From contig NZ_JACIJI010000002.1 in the NCBI RefSeq assembly GCF_014199335.1, positions 124,001 to 188,000 on the forward strand: a stretch of 64,000 bases of DNA. Reading direction: 5' to 3'. Source of the DNA: Stakelama sediminis. Lineage in GTDB: Bacteria > Pseudomonadota > Alphaproteobacteria > Sphingomonadales > Sphingomonadaceae. The translations under genes were made by a program, and so were the position numbers. Positions 58,952 through 64,000 of the stretch are shown here, piece after piece (the stretch's first letter is position 1; each line of letters begins with the position of its first letter). The notes under the pieces were generated by a model that did not search any database, had not been told where the DNA came from, and was given only the letters and a program-made list of their open reading frames with translations.

Positions 58952-61900
58952 TCAGAAGCGGAAGCGCAGGCCGACACGGCCTCCGCCGCCTTCCATATTG
59001 CCGCCATTGGCATACTGGCCTTCGATAAAGCCGCTGACGCCGGTCGCCTTGCCGATATTCACGCCCAGCGTGCCTTCGCCATAATCGCGAATTGCCGGGT
59101 TGGTATAGGTCAGCGTCTGGCCGCCGCTGGTGAAGGAGACCTTGTCCATGCCATCGAATTCATGGACATAGTTACCGCCGACATACAGCGTTGCCTTCGT
59201 CCCCATCATGTCGAACACGCTGCCGGCGCGTGCGCCCAGCTTACCGCGCAGGCCGTCATCGGGGGCGAAGTTCACGTCGACATTGCCCGACGAGAAATTG
59301 TCCAGGTCGGTATGGACATAGGACAGGGTCGCCACCGGCTCGACGAAAATCTTATCCGATCCGAAGCGGGCACCGATTTCACCGCGTGCGCCGTATGAGT
59401 CGCCGTCGAGATTCTGGCTGATATAGCCTGCCGGGTTGATCATGTTCGCCCAGTAATGGTCATATTTGCCCAGCACGTTGGCGAACAGGTTGCCGGTCGA
59501 ATAGCTGGCGTACAGGCCGACATTGGCCGCATTAACCTTCAACCGGTCGGCTGAATTACGCGAATTCAGTTCGGAGAAGGTGTAGCCGCCAGTGATGCCT
59601 GCGCTGAACCCGCCACGCTGATTCACGCCGCCTGCGAAGTCGAAACCAAGCTGACCGCCGAAGAAGCTCTGGTTATAGCTGGTATCGACGTTCCGGGTCT
59701 GGCCGAAAGCGGTATAGGCATTGTCCTGATCGACGCTGTTGACCGATCCGCGAAGCTGACCCCAGACGCGTCCGCTGGACTGACCGCCGCCATAGGCCCA
59801 GTTGGCGTCACGACGTGCGCGCATCTGCGCCGACCATGCATCCGCCGAATTGAGCCAGATGCTGCGCAGCCCTTCGGCATAGCCAAGCGTATTATAGGCT
59901 GCGTCGCTCGGGCTGCCGACCAGATTATAGTCGCCCGAGGTGGGGTCATAGGCAACATCGTACCGGACCAGACCCTGTGTCTGGCTGTCGGGTGCGATAG
60001 TGAATGCGGTGGACGAAGATCCAGTGCCGCCGGTCGCCAGCGTCGTTCCCGAGGTGAAGGTAGCACCACCGATCGGGTTTACTGCGATTTCGGTGGAGCC
60101 GGTCGCAGCGCCACCTACCAGCAGCATGTCGGACGTGTTGCTGGTAGTGTTGACGTCAAGGCCCAGCATCGCGTCGCCGCTGCCGGTATAATTACCCGGC
60201 ACGGTCAGTGTGTCGCCAGCGCTGTTGTTGCGCAGATCGATCGTGCCGGAGTTGTTGAGCTGTTCAAGTCCGGTCAGTGTCGCATCGCCTGCGCGCGACA
60301 TGATTGTGCCGGAGTTGTTCAGCGTATCCATGCCTGCCCCGAAATCGGGGTCGGAGGTCAGGTTGAACGTGCCGGAGTTGTTCAGCGTATCGTCGCCACC
60401 GGTCAGGGTGAAGTCGGCGTTCAGCGTGCCGCTGTTGTTGATCGTCGCCGGGCCGCCGTTGAACACCAGATTGCTGCCGTTTGCGGCCGTGCCCAGCGTA
60501 CCTGCATTGTTGAAGGTGCTGCCGTCGGTCGAATTAAACACGATCAGGTCGCCATTGCCGCTGACCGATCCGTTCTTGGCCAGCGTCACCGTCGCGGTAT
60601 TACCCGTGACGTTGACAGCTTCCGTGCCATCCGATGCCGAGCTAACCGCTCCGTTCAAAGTCGCCGAACCATTGTTGCTGGCGTTGACGACAACGGCGCG
60701 CGCGCCGTCGCCGGTGGCGCTGACATTGTTCACTGTGGCGGAAGCATCGCCATTCGTGCCGATGGCGGTCACTGCATCGCCGGAGCCGCCAAACTCGCCA
60801 TATCCCGTGGTCGTCACATTGCCGGTTGTCGTTACATTAGCAGAAGCCCCGCTGGCATAAATCGCCTCGCGGGAGGTCGGCACGTCGTCGGCAAGCGCGG
60901 CAACAGTGCTGACATTATCAGCGTTGACCGTCACTGCGCCACTGTCGGAGAGCGCATAAATTCCATAGCCGCCGCGACCGTCGGCAAGTACATCGCCTGT
61001 GGTGTTTACAGAGACATCACCGGTATCCGAAGTCGCATAAACGGCTCCAGATGCCTGACCGCTCGATGTGACGCTGCCGCCATTGACCATAACGTCGCCG
61101 CCGGTTGAACTGGCATCCACACCTGTCGCTAGCGACCCTGTCGTGGTGACGTTGCCGAAAGATACGTCCGTTCCGCCAGCACCGGATGTGGCACGGATGC
61201 CGTCCGACCCGAAACCATCCGCGCTTACATCTTGGGCATTGACCGTCGCCGCACCATTGCCGGCGGTAGCCAGAATGCCGTCCGAACTGTCGCCGCTGGT
61301 TGATACCGGGCCGCTGGCACTTACCATTACGTCACCAGTACCGCTATTGGCGCTGATTCCTGGGGCATTACCGCCTGTTGTCGTCACGCCGCCGGTCGAA
61401 ACCGAGACATTGCCATCCGCTGCGTTCGCATAGACCCCCGAAGCTCCAAGTCCGGCAGTAGAAACGTCTCCAGAGTTGATCGTCAGGTTTCCGGCGCCGC
61501 TTGCGGTCGCATAAATGCCGGTAGAGTTAGGAAGGAAGAAAAAATTACTTCCGGCGGTACCGGTTGTAGTCACCTTCCCGACATTGACCATGACATCGCT
61601 GTCCGTTCCGCCCTGGGCGCGAACGCCCTGCGAGTAATCACCTGACGTTGTGACGTTACCAAGCGTCAAATCAAGGGCGCCACCGGTACTGGCAACGTCA
61701 ACACCATTCGAATTATTGCCGCTGGTGCTAACGTTGGGAGATCCGGTTACGGTAATGTCATCCGTTCCGCGGATATAAATGCCGGGCGTGTTATCGCTTG
61801 TCGTGGTGATGTCGCCGGAGATATCCTGATTAACGGGGGTATTTACGCCGGTAATCACGACCGGATTGTCCTGCGCGAATGCGGGGGAAGCGCCGATCAT

Positions 61901-62020
61901 CAATGTTGCGGCTGCTACTGCGCCAAACGCTGCCCCGCTTTTAAGATGCGCCGAAAAATGGCGTGCGCGAACCCCTGCCTCCGACATATTGTCGGAAGCG
62001 CGACCATGATTGTTGCTCAA
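58952..62020 (-). CDS. Autotransporter with glycine/threonine-rich repeat passenger
   Basis: A 1022-residue type Va secreted adhesin-like protein. A long signal region (residues 1-48, ending ASPAFAQ) is followed by a passenger of roughly 600 residues made of degenerate repeats such as GNVTTTG..GI.A.SG.GDV, typical of a parallel beta-helix, then NNSGT repeats, and a C-terminal barrel of about 280 residues from SGRVWGQLRGS to the terminal RFRF. The Gly/Thr/Asn/Ser-rich passenger has almost no Cys. The TTG start at 62020 has GGGAG seven bases upstream; the ATG at 61987 is an alternative. The target surface is unknown. Confidence 0.9.
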   Translation of the reverse strand: MSNNHGRASDNMSEAGVRARHFSAHLKSGAAFGAVAAATLMIGASPAFAQDNPVVITGVNTPVNQDISGDITTTSDNTPGIYIRGTDDITVTGSPNVSTSGNNSNGVDVASTGGALDLTLGNVTTSGDYSQGVRAQGGTDSDVMVNVGKVTTTGTAGSNFFFLPNSTGIYATASGAGNLTINSGDVSTAGLGASGVYANAADGNVSVSTGGVTTTGGNAPGISANSGTGDVMVSASGPVSTSGDSSDGILATAGNGAATVNAQDVSADGFGSDGIRATSGAGGTDVSFGNVTTTGSLATGVDASSTGGDVMVNGGSVTSSGQASGAVYATSDTGDVSVNTTGDVLADGRGGYGIYALSDSGAVTVNADNVSTVAALADDVPTSREAIYASGASANVTTTGNVTTTGYGEFGGSGDAVTAIGTNGDASATVNNVSATGDGARAVVVNASNNGSATLNGAVSSASDGTEAVNVTGNTATVTLAKNGSVSGNGDLIVFNSTDGSTFNNAGTLGTAANGSNLVFNGGPATINNSGTLNADFTLTGGDDTLNNSGTFNLTSDPDFGAGMDTLNNSGTIMSRAGDATLTGLEQLNNSGTIDLRNNSAGDTLTVPGNYTGSGDAMLGLDVNTTSNTSDMLLVGGAATGSTEIAVNPIGGATFTSGTTLATGGTGSSSTAFTIAPDSQTQGLVRYDVAYDPTSGDYNLVGSPSDAAYNTLGYAEGLRSIWLNSADAWSAQMRARRDANWAYGGGQSSGRVWGQLRGSVNSVDQDNAYTAFGQTRNVDTSYNQSFFGGQLGFDFAGGVNQRGGFSAGITGGYTFSELNSRNSADRLKVNAANVGLYASYSTGNLFANVLGKYDHYWANMINPAGYISQNLDGDSYGARGEIGARFGSDKIFVEPVATLSYVHTDLDNFSSGNVDVNFAPDDGLRGKLGARAGSVFDMMGTKATLYVGGNYVHEFDGMDKVSFTSGGQTLTYTNPAIRDYGEGTLGVNIGKATGVSGFIEGQYANGGNMEGGGGRVGLRFRF

Positions 62021-62045
62021 GGATATTCTCCCACTCTTATTACTG

Positions 62046-62065
62046 GAAACGCCTCATCGCGTTTC
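62046..62065 (-). promoter_or_regulatory. Leader hairpin before the autotransporter gene
   Basis: GAAACGC (62046-62052) and GCGTTTC (62059-62065) are exact complements 25 bases upstream of the start codon. It could form in the mRNA leader. The rest of the 218-base gap shows only a weaker inverted repeat, TGGTAT/ATACCA, at 62199-62220. Confidence 0.35.
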
Positions 62066-62238
62066 TGGCGGCTCAACGTCCGAGGGGTGGTGAATGGTTC
62101 CGTGAATCCAACCAGTTGGCCGAAAAATCGGGAAAAAAATCAATACGCTTGCGGTACGAAAAGCCTTTTTCTAAGATCGTTTCGTAAGCAGACTAATCTG
62201 GTATCAAGCATAAAATACCATCAGTGCCACGGATAGTG

Positions 62239-62856
62239 TCACGCCATGGCAGGGCGCTGGGCCACCAGATCGATCAGCGCCGACATGCCGTGATGTCCGG
62301 CGCCCTCGCTGATCTCACGATCATATGATTCGAGATGTTCGATAGACCAGTCGCCGAAATGGTGGCGCAGCAGTTCCTCGGTATAGAGATTTTCGAGCTG
62401 TTTCGGGCCGCCGGTGGCATAGTCCAGTTGTTTCGGACGATACCCCTCCAGCAGGATCAGGCCACCCGGCCGGGTGGCACGCTTCATGCCTGAAAACATG
62501 CGTTTGCGGCCCTCGGGGGCAGTGAACTGGATGAAGATGCCGACCACCGCATCGAACGCGGCGTCGGGATAATCCCATTCGACGACATCTTCGATCCGCA
62601 GGTCCAGCGTCACGCCGCGTTCCTGCGCCAGCCGCGCCGCCTTTGCCTGACCGCGTTCGGAAATGTCGACCGATGTGACCCGATGACCCTGTTCCGCCAG
62701 CCAGACCCCGTTCCGACCCTCACCATCGGCAATCGCCAGCACTTTCGACCCGGCGGGCAGGCGATGTGCCTGCTGTGTCAGGAAGCGGTTCGGCTGGGTG
62801 CCGAATATATATTCATCCGTGTCGAACCTGCTGTTCCAGCGATCGCGACCTTCCAT
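62239..62856 (-). CDS. Class I SAM-dependent methyltransferase
   Basis: A 205-residue methyltransferase. Motif I is VLAIADGEGRNGVWLAEQGHRVTSVDIS, with the acidic end of strand 2 in SVDIS. It resembles the TehB/thiopurine-type detoxifying methyltransferases, including the early YIFGTQPNRFL segment. The ATG at 62856 has GGAG seven bases upstream, which favours it over a GTG at 62874. It follows cydB closely on the same strand, so it may share its transcript; the substrate is unknown. Confidence 0.85.
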   Translation of the reverse strand: MEGRDRWNSRFDTDEYIFGTQPNRFLTQQAHRLPAGSKVLAIADGEGRNGVWLAEQGHRVTSVDISERGQAKAARLAQERGVTLDLRIEDVVEWDYPDAAFDAVVGIFIQFTAPEGRKRMFSGMKRATRPGGLILLEGYRPKQLDYATGGPKQLENLYTEELLRHHFGDWSIEHLESYDREISEGAGHHGMSALIDLVAQRPAMA

Positions 62857-62898
62857 ATCGATACTCCAGTTCACCGTGGGCCGTTTTGGGCCCGATTT

Positions 62899-63906
62899 TC
62901 AATGATAACCGTGGGTTCCCACCTTGCCGCGAAACACCCAATAAGCCCAGCCGGTATAGCCCAGAATGACCGGAATGATGATGACGGCACCGACCAGCAT
63001 GAACAACTGGCTTTGTGCGGGCGCCGCAGCCTGGGCAATGGTGATCGACGGCGGGACGATCTCCGGAAACATGCTGATGCCAAGTCCGATATAGGCAAGC
63101 AGGAAGATGCCGAGGACCAGAAAGAACGGTGCGCGGTCACGATGCGTTTTCAGCGCCCAGAAAAACAGGCCGAACCCGATTGCGCTCAGCAACGGAACCT
63201 GTGCAGTCAACAATACGCCGGGCATCTTGAACCAGCGCTGCCAGTAATCCTGATGCAGAAAGGGTGTTGCGACACTGACGGCGATAAGCACGAGGAGCGT
63301 TGCGATGCCGAGCCGGAACGCCATGCGCCGGGCATGCGCCTGCGCATTGCCTTCGGTCTTGGCGACGAGCCAGGATGCCCCCAATAATGCGTAGCCGATG
63401 ACCAGCGATATGCCGGTCAGGACACTGAACGGGCTGAGCCAGTCCGACCAGCCGCCGGCATAGGCATTATCGACCACCTTGATCCCTTGCAGGATCGCGC
63501 CGAGCATGATGCCCTGCGCCAGCGTGGCGATGAACGAGCCGATGGTGAAGGCGGCGTCCCAGATCGGCCGATGACGCGGATCGCGCCAACGAAACTCGAA
63601 CGCGACGCCGCGAAAGATCAGTCCCAGCAACATCGCGATCACCAGCGGATAGGTGGCGGGCAGGATGATCGCATAGGCAAGGGGGAATGCCGCCAGCAAT
63701 CCGCCGCCGCCCATCACCAGCCAGGTTTCATTACCATCCCATACCGGTGCGATCGAGTTCATTGCCTGATCGCGCTCATCCCCGACCGCAAAGCCGGGAA
63801 ACAGGATGCCGATCCCTAGATCGAAGCCGTCCATGACGACATAGGCGAATACCGCGAAGGCGATAATCATCGCCCAGATGAAGGTCAGATTCAGATCATA
63901 GCTCAT
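62899..63906 (-). CDS. cydB: Cytochrome bd ubiquinol oxidase subunit II
   Basis: A 335-residue membrane subunit of the high-affinity terminal oxidase cytochrome bd. VVMDGFDLGIGILFPGF at the start and WDGNETWLVMGGGGLLAAFPLAYA are its best-known motifs. About eight to nine helices are visible. The ATG at 63906 lies four bases after the stop of cydA. No cydX-like small gene is seen downstream before the methyltransferase. Confidence 0.96.
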   Translation of the reverse strand: MSYDLNLTFIWAMIIAFAVFAYVVMDGFDLGIGILFPGFAVGDERDQAMNSIAPVWDGNETWLVMGGGGLLAAFPLAYAIILPATYPLVIAMLLGLIFRGVAFEFRWRDPRHRPIWDAAFTIGSFIATLAQGIMLGAILQGIKVVDNAYAGGWSDWLSPFSVLTGISLVIGYALLGASWLVAKTEGNAQAHARRMAFRLGIATLLVLIAVSVATPFLHQDYWQRWFKMPGVLLTAQVPLLSAIGFGLFFWALKTHRDRAPFFLVLGIFLLAYIGLGISMFPEIVPPSITIAQAAAPAQSQLFMLVGAVIIIPVILGYTGWAYWVFRGKVGTHGYH

Positions 63907-63910
63907 CGGT

Positions 63911-64000
63911 TCACTCCGCGGGGATCGGTTCGATGCCTGAGGCGGGCGTGATACCCGCCGCGCGCTGCGGTACGTTGGGCGGTTCCGGCTCATGCCGTTC
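63911..64000 (-). CDS. cydA: Cytochrome bd subunit I (CydA), C-terminal end only
   Basis: The last 29 codons of a minus-strand gene that runs off the window: ERHEPEPPNVPQRAAG to PIPAE, stop at 63911-63913. The position directly before cydB and the hydrophilic tail fit CydA; the piece is too short for independent proof. Confidence 0.65.
   Translation of the reverse strand, partial: ERHEPEPPNVPQRAAGITPASGIEPIPAE

Noticed and set aside
59900..61880. CRISPR-like repetition
   Set aside because: The repeats are degenerate, in a continuous coding frame and without uniform spacers; they belong to the autotransporter passenger.

Overview
The window is GC-rich chromosomal DNA of an alphaproteobacterium, most probably a sphingomonad (Sphingomonas or a close relative). 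This is inferred from a large TonB-dependent receptor, ATGA/GTGA gene overlaps, a pyrH-frr-uppS-cdsA-dxr-rseP-bamA-ompH-fabZ run with no lpxD, lpxA or lpxB beside fabZ (sphingomonads carry glycosphingolipids instead of LPS), and an alphaproteobacterial-type SOS box. There is no rRNA, CRISPR array, prophage or intact insertion sequence; the only mobile remnant is a short piece of an IS5-like transposase near 4.5 kb.

Layout. 0-4.2 kb: TonB-dependent receptor plus an exported SGNH-type hydrolase. 4.4-7.4 kb: transposase remnant, alkylbase DNA glycosylase, 2Fe-2S ferredoxin, a lipoprotein with a duplicated N-terminus, and RlmB. 7.5 kb: tRNA-Tyr. 7.8-12 kb: an aldehyde dehydrogenase, AdhP-type alcohol dehydrogenase and DUF779 operon, with a GAF-Fis regulator upstream and a perfect palindrome between them. 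12-16.8 kb: secreted cyclophilin, then a GH3 (xylosidase-like) lipoprotein and a Tat-exported Gfo/Idh/MocA oxidoreductase behind a LacI/XylR-type operator. 16.9-21.6 kb: a three-gene molybdoenzyme operon resembling SoeABC sulfite dehydrogenase. 21.6-28.4 kb: hydroxyacid dehydrogenase, SH3 protein, small lipoprotein, SLC13 transporter, thiolase and coniferyl-aldehyde dehydrogenase.

28.6-38.6 kb is the housekeeping block: nucleotide and translation genes, isoprenoid and phospholipid synthesis, outer-membrane assembly and fatty-acid synthesis, in a nearly gapless operon, followed by rpmE and a PilZ protein. 39-50.8 kb holds alaS, a CPA2 K+/H+ antiporter, an FAD oxidoreductase, icd, a TonB-like protein, psd-pssA and rpsB-tsf. 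Between pssA and rpsB sits a small membrane protein gene on the minus strand whose promoter has a perfect -35 and a GTTC-N7-GTTC SOS box in the -35/-10 spacer; this is the most interesting signal here. 51-64 kb: a MASE1 hybrid sensor kinase with no standard start codon, a lone receiver protein, a class II DAHP synthase with an in-frame N-terminal HTH, a hydroxyacid dehydrogenase, cysS, a repeat-rich autotransporter, a methyltransferase, cydB and the 3' end of cydA.

Starts were chosen from Shine-Dalgarno spacing and protein N-termini. Protein assignments come from recognising motifs by eye; no database search was possible.
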